From Mollicutes bacterium (GTDB lineage Bacteria > Bacillota_I > Bacilli_A > RF39 > UBA660), in assembly GCA_012799635.1 (NCBI GenBank), contig JAAZKW010000036.1, positions 1 through 39,406 on the forward strand: a stretch of 39,406 nt of DNA. Direction: 5' to 3'. Positions 28,579 through 38,218 of this stretch are shown here, in pieces (the stretch's first letter is position 1; each line of letters starts with the position of its first letter). A program made the position numbers and the translations under genes. The notes under the pieces are model-generated. The model made no database searches and had not been told where the DNA came from. It was given only the letters and a program-made list of their open reading frames with translations.

Positions 28579-29370
28579 TTACTTTCCTTCCATATATTTT
28601 AAATATTTATCACACACTTCAGTACCACCAACCATTTTTATCTTTCCTTTTTCAAGCCATATAACTTTTGTACATATCTTTTTTATTGCTGCCAGCGAAT
28701 GTGACACATAAAGCACTGTTGTACCCCCACCAATCATATTCATCATTTTCTTTTCGGATTTTGCCTGAAAAGCAATATCTCCAACCGATAATATTTCATC
28801 TACGATAAGTATTTCTGGATCAACTATGGTTGCTATACTAAAAGCGAGTCTTGCAACCATACCTGATGAAAAATTTTGTACAGGTACATCTAAAAACTCT
28901 CTTAACTCAGAAAACTCGACAATTTCTTCAAATTTTAAATCAATTAAATTTTTAGAATATCCCATAACTGCACCATTAAGATAAATATTTTCTCTTGCAG
29001 TAAGTTGTGGATCAAATCCTGCACCAAGTTCAATCATTGGACATATATTACCATATACATCGACATTTCCTTCGGTCGGTTTCATTACTCCAGCAACTAC
29101 TTTTAAAAGTGTCGATTTACCCGCTCCATTAGCACCAATAAAACCAACTACTTCACCTCTATTTACTTTAAATGAAACGTTTTTTAAGGCCCAAAAAACA
29201 TTCTTTTTTCTTTTTGCTTTTAGTTCTTTTCTTTTTTTTATATTAAATAAATTTATAAAACCTTGTTTTAAAGAAAAACCCTTTTCTATTCCCAAATTAA
29301 ATCTCATAGATATTTTTTCTACTTCAATCATAATATCATCTGTAATAATTTTATTTTCTTTTTTCTTCAT
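28579..29370 (-). CDS. Polysaccharide/teichoic acid ABC exporter ATP-binding subunit (TagH-like)
   Basis: Walker A GFIGANGAGKSTLLK, signature NFSSGMVARLAFS, Walker B EILIVDEIL. Confidence 0.93.
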   Translation of the reverse strand: MKKKENKIITDDIMIEVEKISMRFNLGIEKGFSLKQGFINLFNIKKRKELKAKRKKNVFWALKNVSFKVNRGEVVGFIGANGAGKSTLLKVVAGVMKPTEGNVDVYGNICPMIELGAGFDPQLTARENIYLNGAVMGYSKNLIDLKFEEIVEFSELREFLDVPVQNFSSGMVARLAFSIATIVDPEILIVDEILSVGDIAFQAKSEKKMMNMIGGGTTVLYVSHSLAAIKKICTKVIWLEKGKIKMVGGTEVCDKYLKYMEGK

Positions 29371-29378
29371 GCCATCAC

Positions 29379-30167
29379 CTAAACATAATATATGAACTTG
29401 TCTTGGTTTTTCTTAAAGACAATTATCCCTATAATAAATATTACTAATCCTGATACTCCACATCCTGCCCATTGGCCCAATGTTGGGACATTATGATATA
29501 AAATAATGCTCCTTGCAAAATTTATTATTTGATACAAGGGATTAAGCTTCATTAAAAATTGTAATGTTGAGTTACTTATTATTTTAATATCATACATAAT
29601 TGGTGTTAAATAAGTCCATATTGTTATAATTATTCCATATATATAAAACATATCTCTTATGAATACTGCTATAGTTGATAATATAAAACCCATACCAACA
29701 GTAAATAAAAACAAGCATATAAATGAATATGGTAAAAACAAATGTGCCCAATTAAGCCCTGTCCCTGTTGCAATAATAATTATATAAAGGGGAATTAAAG
29801 TTAATAAAAAATTTATTCCCACAAAGATACATTTTGACAAAGGGAATATATACTTTGGCATATATACTTTGTTAATTAAACTAAAGTTAGCAACTACACT
29901 ACTCATAGCAAGATTGCTCGCTTCACTAAAATAACTAAAATATGTAAGGCCTATTAATAAATAAGTTAAATAACTAACGCCAGGAGTTGAAAATTTAAAC
30001 ACATTAGAAAACACAATAGCCATTACTGCCATCATTAATACTGGATATAGCAAACTCCAAAAAATTCCTAAAATACTTCTTTTATATTTAACTTTAAAAT
30101 CTCTCTCAACGAGTTGTTTTAATAAAAATGAATATTTTGCATAAACATACTTCAAATTATTTATCAT
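29379..30167 (-). CDS. Polysaccharide/teichoic acid ABC exporter permease (TagG-like)
   Basis: VERDFKVKYKRSILGIFWSLLYPVLMMAVMAIVFSNVF; ABC2-type membrane protein. Confidence 0.93.
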   Translation of the reverse strand: MINNLKYVYAKYSFLLKQLVERDFKVKYKRSILGIFWSLLYPVLMMAVMAIVFSNVFKFSTPGVSYLTYLLIGLTYFSYFSEASNLAMSSVVANFSLINKVYMPKYIFPLSKCIFVGINFLLTLIPLYIIIIATGTGLNWAHLFLPYSFICLFLFTVGMGFILSTIAVFIRDMFYIYGIIITIWTYLTPIMYDIKIISNSTLQFLMKLNPLYQIINFARSIILYHNVPTLGQWAGCGVSGLVIFIIGIIVFKKNQDKFIYYV

Positions 30168-30185
30168 GTCTAGTTCCTCATTTAA

Positions 30186-30214
30186 ATTATACTAAAAAAA
30201 AGCATATATATCAA
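30186..30214 (-). promoter_or_regulatory. Sigma-A-like promoter for the exporter/glycopolymer operon, overlapping a terminator
   Basis: Minus strand TTGATA (30214-30209), 17-nt spacer, TATAAT (30191-30186), then permease ATG at 30167. Confidence 0.6.
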
Positions 30215-30224
30215 TAATATATGC
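30193..30224 (-). terminator. Rho-independent terminator downstream of the UDP-GlcNAc 2-epimerase gene
   Basis: Minus strand GCATATAT-TATTGAT-ATATATGC 8-bp stem followed by eight T residues. Confidence 0.65.
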
Positions 30225-30238
30225 CTGTTATAGCGTTT

Positions 30239-31354
30239 TTAATTACAATATTTTTCAACAATAATATCAACTATCTTTTCGCTTGCATGCCCATCACCAT
30301 ATGGATTTATTGCATTACTCATTTTTTCGTATTCTTCTACATCTAACAATAATTTTTTAGTTTCTTCATAAATTAACTCTTCATTGGTCCCAACTAATCT
30401 TAAAGTACCAGCCTCTATTCCTTCAGGTCTTTCTGTAATGTCTCTTAAAACTAATACCGGTTTTCCCATAGAGGGAGCTTCTTCCTGTATTCCTCCACTA
30501 TCAGTTAATATTATAAAACTATTGTTTTGAAAATTATGAAAATCAAATACTTCAAGTGGTTCTATTATACGTATTTTTTCATTATTAGCACCAAACACTT
30601 CTTTAGCTACTTCTCTTACTTTGGGATTTAAATGGATTGGATATATTACTTTTACATCGTCAATCTCATCAGTTATTCTTTTAACCGCATTAAAAATATT
30701 TCTCATAGGATTACCTAGGTTTTCTCTCCTGTGAGCAGTAAGTAAAATCATTCTTTCATTCGGTTTAAACCAATCAAGTTCTTCATGCATATAATCTTCT
30801 TTAACAGTCGTTTTAAGCGCATCAATGGCCGTATTTCCTGTTACATATATTTTGTTTTCACTTATATTTTCTTTTATTAAATTTGATTTACTAAGTTCTG
30901 TTGGTGCAAAAAGCATATCTGCCAATCTATCTACCATTTGGCGATTCATTTCTTCTGGATATGGTGAATTTTTATTATCAGTTCTTAATCCCGCTTCAAC
31001 ATGGCCGATATCAACTTGATTATAAAACGCTGCTAAAGCCCCAACAAATGATGTTGTAGTATCACCATGAACAAGAACCAAATCTGGTTGTGTCTTTTTA
31101 ATTATTTCTTCTAGACCCACAAGTGATCTTGTTGTAATATCTCCCAATGTTTGATTCTTTTGCATTATATTTAAATCAAAGTCTGGCTTAATTTTAAAAG
31201 CTTCAAGGACTTGATCTAACATTTCTCTATGTTGAGCGGTTACACACACTATACTTTCTAATTCTTTTCTTTTTTCAAGCTCTTTTACAAGTGGTGCCAT
31301 TTTTATCGCCTCTGGTCTTGTACCAAAAATACTCATTACTTTTATCTTTTTCAT
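30239..31354 (-). CDS. mnaA: UDP-GlcNAc 2-epimerase (non-hydrolysing)
   Basis: VMSIFGTRPEAIKMAPLVKEL, TAQHREMLDQVL, VHGDTTTSFVGALAAFY, HVEAGLRT, PYPEEMNRQM, LTDSGGIQEEAPSMGKPVLV. Confidence 0.95.
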   Translation of the reverse strand: MKKIKVMSIFGTRPEAIKMAPLVKELEKRKELESIVCVTAQHREMLDQVLEAFKIKPDFDLNIMQKNQTLGDITTRSLVGLEEIIKKTQPDLVLVHGDTTTSFVGALAAFYNQVDIGHVEAGLRTDNKNSPYPEEMNRQMVDRLADMLFAPTELSKSNLIKENISENKIYVTGNTAIDALKTTVKEDYMHEELDWFKPNERMILLTAHRRENLGNPMRNIFNAVKRITDEIDDVKVIYPIHLNPKVREVAKEVFGANNEKIRIIEPLEVFDFHNFQNNSFIILTDSGGIQEEAPSMGKPVLVLRDITERPEGIEAGTLRLVGTNEELIYEETKKLLLDVEEYEKMSNAINPYGDGHASEKIVDIIVEKYCN

Positions 31355-31400
31355 AACTTACCTCCCTTATATTGTACTATATAATCTCAAAAAAATAAAA

Positions 31401-32852
31401 TTATTTTGCCTCTTTTAGTGAAACATAACTTCCCACTACCCCAAATACTATAATAGTAGTCATTGAATTAAGAACATTTCCCGTTAAATACGCACAAAAT
31501 ATAAATAATGAAACCAAAACCAATTTAATATAATTATTAAAATTAATATTTTTTAATAACATAATTAATGCTACAACTAAAACAAATGGGTATACTGCAA
31601 GCAATATAATAGAACCTATTATACCAAAGGCATAATAATGAAGTAAAAAATCCCTTTCAATATTAACTATGTTTTGGATTCTAGAGTTTGATATCCCAAA
31701 CAAATAATCTAAAAAATTATTATTAATCGATCTAACTCTTTTTATAATAGATATTTCTATTAAGCGATAATTAATGTTCTTATTTCTATATTTATTAACA
31801 AATTTATACCAAAAATTAACATCATAATCATATGAATATATAGTTTTATAAAAGTGGTTGGGAAGCAAATTAGGATTAGCATTCTCTTCAATATATAATT
31901 GTTTAATTTTAATTTCATCTGATACCTTCAGTTTGGCTGGCTTTTTATTAATGAGTTTTTCTTCTGTATCTATTGAAATCTTTTTTTCCTTGCTTACTTT
32001 ATGATGATATAAAAGCTCTTTTTGTCTATTACTATAGGGAGATGTTGGAAGAATTAATATCCAAATAATTATTGGTATTAATAATAGTAGCTTCTCCTTA
32101 GCATATCTTTCTTTTTTAATAAATATAAAAAATAAATAACTAAAAAATAAAAATATAAGTACCAATAGTCCTCCTAATGAAGATACTCTTGTTCCAAGAA
32201 CAAGCATTGTAATTGAACATAAGATAATACTAAACAAATAATACTTGCTCTCTTTTATAAAATAATAAAAATTAAGTGTTAATAATAAGATCAAAATTAA
32301 TGCTTCTTGATTAGCATAATTGAAAAAACCTTTTGATGCTGTTTGTATATAATATTTTTTAATAGACCACTCAAATATATTATATTCAATGAACAAGTCT
32401 TGATTATAACTCGATAAAGATATTTTTAATACATTAGTTAAAATAATACTTATACATATTAAAATTGTCCACGAAGTAAATATTAATAAATAATCTTGCT
32501 TATTAAATTTTTGATAATATAAACTATATATTAATGTAACGGGCATCATAAGTTTTAAAACCGTCAATATTTCAGAAAAAAAACTATAATCAAAATCTCC
32601 TGGAAAAAGTGATATAAAACTTTTAGAATGTATGTAATTTATTAAAAGAAAAATAATACATAATAAATAATATGGTATTAAATATTGTAAATTTTTTCTA
32701 GATTCTTTATAAAATATTAATGTTAATAATAAAAGCATCATAATTATTATTACTCGTATAAGCGAAGTCATTCTACTATAAAAAGGTGTTGTATCAAATA
32801 TTGGTGAAGAGCATAAAAAAAGAAGCGTAAAATATTTTAATGTTCTTTTCAT
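31401..32852 (-). CDS. Polytopic membrane protein, O-antigen polymerase/ligase (Wzy/WaaL)-like
   Basis: About 10 hydrophobic segments and a large extracytoplasmic-type loop; ATGA-type overlap with the TagO-like gene. Confidence 0.65.
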   Translation of the reverse strand: MKRTLKYFTLLFLCSSPIFDTTPFYSRMTSLIRVIIIMMLLLLTLIFYKESRKNLQYLIPYYLLCIIFLLINYIHSKSFISLFPGDFDYSFFSEILTVLKLMMPVTLIYSLYYQKFNKQDYLLIFTSWTILICISIILTNVLKISLSSYNQDLFIEYNIFEWSIKKYYIQTASKGFFNYANQEALILILLLTLNFYYFIKESKYYLFSIILCSITMLVLGTRVSSLGGLLVLIFLFFSYLFFIFIKKERYAKEKLLLLIPIIIWILILPTSPYSNRQKELLYHHKVSKEKKISIDTEEKLINKKPAKLKVSDEIKIKQLYIEENANPNLLPNHFYKTIYSYDYDVNFWYKFVNKYRNKNINYRLIEISIIKRVRSINNNFLDYLFGISNSRIQNIVNIERDFLLHYYAFGIIGSIILLAVYPFVLVVALIMLLKNINFNNYIKLVLVSLFIFCAYLTGNVLNSMTTIIVFGVVGSYVSLKEAK

Positions 32853-33904
32853 TTTTTCTTATCTTTCTTCTTATGATTAAATAATATATTTGTTCTTAAT
32901 ACTATATAAAGTAATACTAGCATCATTGCTATATAAATAATCATAGCTACTTTATTGTTACCTATTACATAAAAAATTGATACAACTGAAAAAGCTATAT
33001 TAATTAAATAAATTATTAATACTGTATTTCTTACAGAGAATTTCATATTTAATAATTGATGATGAAAATGTTCTTTATCGGGATCGCCTATTTTTTTACG
33101 TTGTAAAATTCTTCTTAAAATTGCTGAAGCTGTATCAAATATTGGGATTGCTAATATTAATAAGGGTATTGCAAGAGATTGAATAGTCGCAACTTTAAAT
33201 CCTAACAACGCTATTACAGCAATCATAAAACCTAAGAAAGTTGATCCGTTATCGCCCAAAAATACTTTTGCTGGTGGAAAATTATGTGTTAAAAATCCTA
33301 CAGTTGCTCCAAGCATAATAATGCATAAAATTATATCAAGCCCACCAATCCTATTTAAAATAAAAGCTATTATAGCTATAGTTGCAAAATATATTGAACT
33401 GATGCCAGCACAAAGTCCATCTATTCCATCAATTAAATTAATTGCATTGACAGCGCTTGTAATAAATAAAACAGATACAATTTGATTAAGCAACTTTGGA
33501 AAATAAAAAGTATATCCCAATAATGTTATTTCATCAAAATAAAGGTTACCGTAAAAAACTACTATTGAAGATGTTATTATATGAACTAAAAATTTATATT
33601 TGGCTTTAATAGGTTTTATATCATCAAAAATACCTAACATAATAAGTATAAATGATGCTATTAAAATAGAAAGCATTTGAACTGATATTTCGCCATAAAA
33701 CATATATCCAAATAAAAAGGATATATATATAGCAACCCCCCCTAATCTAGCAATATTACTAGTGTGTACTTTTCTTTCCGTTGGAATATCAACAGCATTA
33801 ATATGTATCGCTATTTTTTTAGTTAAAAAAACACTACTAAAACTTATTAAATATGTTACTATCAATATTTCTATTATATTATGTCCATTTACAACTAAAT
33901 CCAT
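32849..33904 (-). CDS. tagO: Undecaprenyl-phosphate GlcNAc-1-phosphate transferase (TagO/WecA-like)
   Basis: DIPTERKVHTSNIARLGGVAIY, LGIFDDIKPIKAKYKF, NLIDGIDGLCAG, VFLGDNGSTFLGF, DKEHFHHQLL. Confidence 0.95.
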   Translation of the reverse strand: MDLVVNGHNIIEILIVTYLISFSSVFLTKKIAIHINAVDIPTERKVHTSNIARLGGVAIYISFLFGYMFYGEISVQMLSILIASFILIMLGIFDDIKPIKAKYKFLVHIITSSIVVFYGNLYFDEITLLGYTFYFPKLLNQIVSVLFITSAVNAINLIDGIDGLCAGISSIYFATIAIIAFILNRIGGLDIILCIIMLGATVGFLTHNFPPAKVFLGDNGSTFLGFMIAVIALLGFKVATIQSLAIPLLILAIPIFDTASAILRRILQRKKIGDPDKEHFHHQLLNMKFSVRNTVLIIYLINIAFSVVSIFYVIGNNKVAMIIYIAMMLVLLYIVLRTNILFNHKKKDKKK

Positions 33905-34028
33905 GTTTCCTCTTCTTCCACTTTATTAATTATATCCTATATTGCAAAAAATAGGAATATAAAACTAATATTGTTATATCTGTCATGACTAATTTTGTTT
34001 TATTTTTAGTAATAATCAATATATTTAT

Positions 34029-35444
34029 TTAAAACCTAAAATAGATAAATGGATTATATGCAGAACTTAATAACATTCCCATAGATAAAAACAATAAATT
34101 AAATAAAAATATCGACGACACATAATACCACCAAGCATATTTACTTAATTGCTCATTAATATTTCTAATAATAGGAGTTGACAATATTATACCGATTATA
34201 ATAAATATGATGCCAATTATTAAGTATGAATTTTCTACTAATAAAATGATAAAATCTTTCATATTCAAATCAAACATTTTAACAACTATTTTTTTGATTT
34301 CATTCAAATTTTCAATTCTAAATATTAACCATCCAAACATAAATATGCTTATTGAATAAAGATGTTGAAAAAAGTTTGGAATCTTTTTTAATAATTTTAT
34401 TAATAAAAATTTTTCAATTAATAATATAATGCCATAATAACCCCCCCAGATAACAAAATTCCAACTTGCTCCATGCCAAAGCCCAGTTAATAACCAAACA
34501 AATAACACATTACGGATAATTTTTAACTTTGATACTCTGTTTCCCCCTAAAGGGATGTACACATAATCCTTAAACCAGGAAGAAAGTGAAATATGCCACC
34601 TTTTCCAAAAGTCTGTAACGCTTTTGGATATATATGGATAATTAAAATTTTCCAAAAAATTGAAACCAAATATTTTGCCTAAACCTATTGCCATATCACT
34701 ATAGCCACTAAAATCAAAATAAATTTGAATAGTATAAGCAAATAACGCTATCCATAGAAAAATTCCATTGTTAGATAATTCAGTTGAACTATATATACTA
34801 TCACAAACAAAAGCAACATTATTGGCTATTATTACCTTTTTAGCTAATCCAATAATAAACCTTTTAATTCCTTCCATTATTGCTTCAAGTGTTATTTTTC
34901 TAGTTTCCAACTCTTCTTCAATTGTTTCATACCTTACTATTGGACCTGCTATTAACTGTGGGAAAAAAGCAATATAGGTAGCCAAATACATAATATTCTT
35001 TTGGGCCTTAACATCTTTTCTATATACATCTATAACGTATGACATAATTTGAAAAGTAAAAAAACTTATTCCAATTGGCAGTGATAAATTCATTGATGGA
35101 AGAGAGAAGCGAAATAAACTATTTAAATTATTAATTAAAAAGTTACCGTATTTAAAAAAACCAATAATAAATAAATTAATTATTACTGAAAAAAACAAAA
35201 AGAATTTTTTTGTATTTTCCTTATTACTTTTTTCTATTAATATAGCAAAATAATAATTAATTAAAATAGAAAACAACATCAATAATATATATATTGGTTC
35301 TCCCCAGGAATAAAAAATCAATGAAAATATACATAAAACTAAATTTTGCCAATAAATATTTTTAGTAATTGCTTTTACAGAAAAATACATTATAATTACC
35401 AAAGGTAAAAACAATCCTAAAAATGTAAAACTACTGAAAATCAC
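34029..35444 (-). CDS. MBOAT family O-acyltransferase (AlgI/DltB-like)
   Basis: FSGYSDMAIGLGKIFGFNFLENFNYPYISKSVTDFWKRWHISLSSWFKDYVYIPLGGNR; LLTGLWHGASWNFVIWG. Confidence 0.95.
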   Translation of the reverse strand: MIFSSFTFLGLFLPLVIIMYFSVKAITKNIYWQNLVLCIFSLIFYSWGEPIYILLMLFSILINYYFAILIEKSNKENTKKFFLFFSVIINLFIIGFFKYGNFLINNLNSLFRFSLPSMNLSLPIGISFFTFQIMSYVIDVYRKDVKAQKNIMYLATYIAFFPQLIAGPIVRYETIEEELETRKITLEAIMEGIKRFIIGLAKKVIIANNVAFVCDSIYSSTELSNNGIFLWIALFAYTIQIYFDFSGYSDMAIGLGKIFGFNFLENFNYPYISKSVTDFWKRWHISLSSWFKDYVYIPLGGNRVSKLKIIRNVLFVWLLTGLWHGASWNFVIWGGYYGIILLIEKFLLIKLLKKIPNFFQHLYSISIFMFGWLIFRIENLNEIKKIVVKMFDLNMKDFIILLVENSYLIIGIIFIIIGIILSTPIIRNINEQLSKYAWWYYVSSIFLFNLLFLSMGMLLSSAYNPFIYFRF

Positions 35445-36628
35445 TATTTAACCCCCTTAGCTATAGAATCAAGATAAAGATAATCACCTATGAATAACAC
35501 CTTATCTATATTTTTTTCTCTGATATATTTATCTAAATTAAAATTATTATAATGTCTTAAGTCTACTATATAAGTCCTATTAAAATGAGCCGCTACCAAA
35601 TTTTGAATTGCATTAAAATAACTGTTTTTAATTACTAAAAGATTCTCTCTATTATTTTGTTTATAATCATATATTACCTCTTTATGATCTGCAGCATAGT
35701 GCTGAGCATAATAATTAAAATATTTATCATATAGAAAATCTCCATTTCGTATTTGCTCATCATTTAAACTAAAATCAACCTTTCGATTTCCAAGATAAAT
35801 ATTGTGTTCCGGCAAATTATACTTATAGTAACAAAAGATATCATATTTATCGCTTACAGCATTTCTTGAATATGAACCATAAAATTTAATTTCACTATTA
35901 ACTAATTCCACTGGCATTATTGGTTTATATTCAAGCATATTTCCTAATTCTTCATAAGCTTTTTGACTACCAGCATAATTCCAGTGATGATCTGTTTTAT
36001 AAAAATATATATTATAATCTTCAAAAGAATTTATTTTAAAATGTCCTTGATTCTTGATATTTATATTTTCATTTAAATAATAATAAATATCATTATTTAA
36101 ATCATTAAAATTAATTCCTCTTGAGGAGTCGATATAATAAAAATAAAATTTAACATTAGATATACCGCTAATTAAATTGTTTAATAAAGAAATGCCAAGT
36201 TGTAATTCTTCTCGAAAATTTGATAAATCAGGCTTGTCAACTAATGTTTCATTGCAGCCAAACATATAAACCTTAGTTTTATTATCTACCATTTTATATC
36301 TTTCACATATAAAAGAAAACTTTTCTTCCAAATTACGTCTAATACCATCTGCTATATTACTTTCAAAACTTTTAATATTTTGTTTCATCAATTGCCCTAA
36401 TAATGCTTGATCAACCAAGGAATCTTCTAATTGTTTTTGATAACTTCCTTTTAAAAACTTTTGAAATGTAAATTTTGGCACCTTTGATAACACTCTGTTT
36501 TCTAAAGTAGAAACATCTTTTTGTCCTCTAACCAATATTATCCCTATATTTATAGACATTATATATATTAAGATTATGATTATATATAATATCTTAAATT
36601 TTATTTTATTATTCATCTTTTTCTCCAA
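35444..36628 (-). CDS. DHHW/AlgJ-AlgX-like (SGNH-type) O-acetylation partner protein (start may be ATG 36616)
   Basis: Single N-terminal TM, STLENRVLSKVPKFTFQ, YFYKTDHHWNYAGSQKAYEELG; directly upstream of MBOAT. Confidence 0.85.
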   Translation of the reverse strand: MEKKMNNKIKFKILYIIIILIYIMSINIGIILVRGQKDVSTLENRVLSKVPKFTFQKFLKGSYQKQLEDSLVDQALLGQLMKQNIKSFESNIADGIRRNLEEKFSFICERYKMVDNKTKVYMFGCNETLVDKPDLSNFREELQLGISLLNNLISGISNVKFYFYYIDSSRGINFNDLNNDIYYYLNENINIKNQGHFKINSFEDYNIYFYKTDHHWNYAGSQKAYEELGNMLEYKPIMPVELVNSEIKFYGSYSRNAVSDKYDIFCYYKYNLPEHNIYLGNRKVDFSLNDEQIRNGDFLYDKYFNYYAQHYAADHKEVIYDYKQNNRENLLVIKNSYFNAIQNLVAAHFNRTYIVDLRHYNNFNLDKYIREKNIDKVLFIGDYLYLDSIAKGVK

Positions 36629-36661
36629 TATTACTGTAATATATTATACCATCATTTTTAA

Positions 36662-37240
36662 TTATTTCTTGTGAAAATTATTTAAATTCTCATAATCTCC
36701 TGCTATATCACGAAGATTTTGATATGACTCAATACCTTCAATAACAACTTCATTATATGGATTTCCTTTTCTTTCAATCCTAATCACTTTATATGGTTTC
36801 TTTCTTAATAAACTTTTCAATTCCATGGGATTATCATCTATAAAGATACTGTTTTGAAAATCAAGAGGTAAATAAGCTTTCCTTTTACTTAAATTTACTA
36901 TAATTATATTATCGACATATTCTAAAATCCCTGAAGCTTTAATTTTATTTGTTTGAAGCACTTTTGGACCTCTTGTTAAAATATTAATTACATATTTTTT
37001 CGCTTTTAAAGCTTTTAAAAAATCTATTGAATCATTATATAAATAATTTTGATATACATTTACACCCAATTTAGTTAATTTTTTTATTATTTTAAAATAA
37101 CAATAATCTTTATTATTTTCTTTAGCATCTAAAGAATTTAAATCTTCTTTGATATTATATTTTTTTGTTAAAAAATCTAAATCTTGTTTAAATTTAACAG
37201 TATTGGATAAAGTATCATCAAAATCAATATATATATTCAT
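36662..37240 (-). CDS. HAD-superfamily hydrolase
   Basis: MNIYIDFDDTLSNT motif I, INILTRGPK motif II, SIFIDDNPMEL motif IV. Confidence 0.8.
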   Translation of the reverse strand: MNIYIDFDDTLSNTVKFKQDLDFLTKKYNIKEDLNSLDAKENNKDYCYFKIIKKLTKLGVNVYQNYLYNDSIDFLKALKAKKYVINILTRGPKVLQTNKIKASGILEYVDNIIIVNLSKRKAYLPLDFQNSIFIDDNPMELKSLLRKKPYKVIRIERKGNPYNEVVIEGIESYQNLRDIAGDYENLNNFHKK

Positions 37241-37243
37241 ATT

Positions 37244-38218
37244 TTATTTTTTATCTCCTTTATTATAATTAAAAGCTAGAGAAAAAATAAGAAAGCCTAA
37301 CCTTACTGAATCATGCTTGTAACCATACTTAGTTGATAACGACGCTAGTTTATCCTCGATTAGAATGACATTTGTCTTTTCGATATTTCGATAGTCTATT
37401 TTAACAGGATCTTTTTGCTCCTCAGTTTGATATTTTTTAGCAACTGCTTTAGATATAACTGTATTTGATGCAATCACATAATCGATTTTTCTTTGACCAA
37501 GATAACTATTTAAAGCATTAATATGGTCAGATACTCTATAACCATCTGTTTCTCCTGGTTGAGTAAATAAATTGCATGAATATACTATTTTAGCTTTAGA
37601 ATTATCAATTGCATCTATAACTTTCTTACTAAGTAAAGTTGGTATTATACTAGTATATAAACTTCCCATACTAATTACTATAATATCAGCATTTTCTAAA
37701 GTCTTTATTAATTCTTTTTTTATTCTTGGTTCTTTATTATAATAAACTCTTTTTATTTTTTTGTTAGCCTCTGTAATTAAATGTTCTCCTTCAATAATCT
37801 TACCATCTTGCATTTCGCCTATTAAGGTAACAACATCCTCTGTTAAAGGCATTACTTTACCACTTAGATTAAGAACTTTCCCCAATACTTCAATACCTGC
37901 CTGAACAGACCCTTTTATATTAGCAGCAGCAGTTAAAATGATATTTCCTACAGTATGCTCTTTTAATCCACCTTCTGATTTAAAACGATAGTTTAAAAGG
38001 CCATCAAAATCATCTTCTCTTCTAGAAAGAGAAACTAATACTTTTCTAATATCACCTACTGCAAGCATATTGAATTCATCTCTAAGTATTCCTGTTGATC
38101 CTCCATCATCACATACAGATACAACTGCAGTTATATCTAAAGGATATTCTTTTAGTCCCTTTAAAAGGAAACTCATTCCTGTGCCACCACCTAATACAAC
38201 AACTTTTTTATTTGCCAT
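37244..38218 (-). CDS. glmR: Gluconeogenesis factor / cell-wall regulator YvcK (GlmR), CofD-like
   Basis: KKVVVLGGGTGMSFLLKGLKEYPLDITAVVSVCDDGGSTGILRDEF; AVGDIRKVLVSLS. ATG 38218 with GGAGG SD is preferred over 38266. Confidence 0.93.
   Translation of the reverse strand: MANKKVVVLGGGTGMSFLLKGLKEYPLDITAVVSVCDDGGSTGILRDEFNMLAVGDIRKVLVSLSRREDDFDGLLNYRFKSEGGLKEHTVGNIILTAAANIKGSVQAGIEVLGKVLNLSGKVMPLTEDVVTLIGEMQDGKIIEGEHLITEANKKIKRVYYNKEPRIKKELIKTLENADIIVISMGSLYTSIIPTLLSKKVIDAIDNSKAKIVYSCNLFTQPGETDGYRVSDHINALNSYLGQRKIDYVIASNTVISKAVAKKYQTEEQKDPVKIDYRNIEKTNVILIEDKLASLSTKYGYKHDSVRLGFLIFSLAFNYNKGDKK

Noticed and set aside
30239-31354. Second UDP-GlcNAc 2-epimerase as a redundant duplicate of 24258..25445
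   Set aside because: The two differ clearly in motif context (RCKDECLPEETNRR CapG-type versus LRT...PYPEEMNRQ MnaA-type), so separate pathway roles explain both.
33928-33962. Bulged palindrome TATATTCCTAT...ATAGGATATA upstream of tagO
   Set aside because: No T-tract in either orientation and a bulge in the stem; overlaps a TATAAT but the -35 is poor, so neither terminator nor operator is supported.
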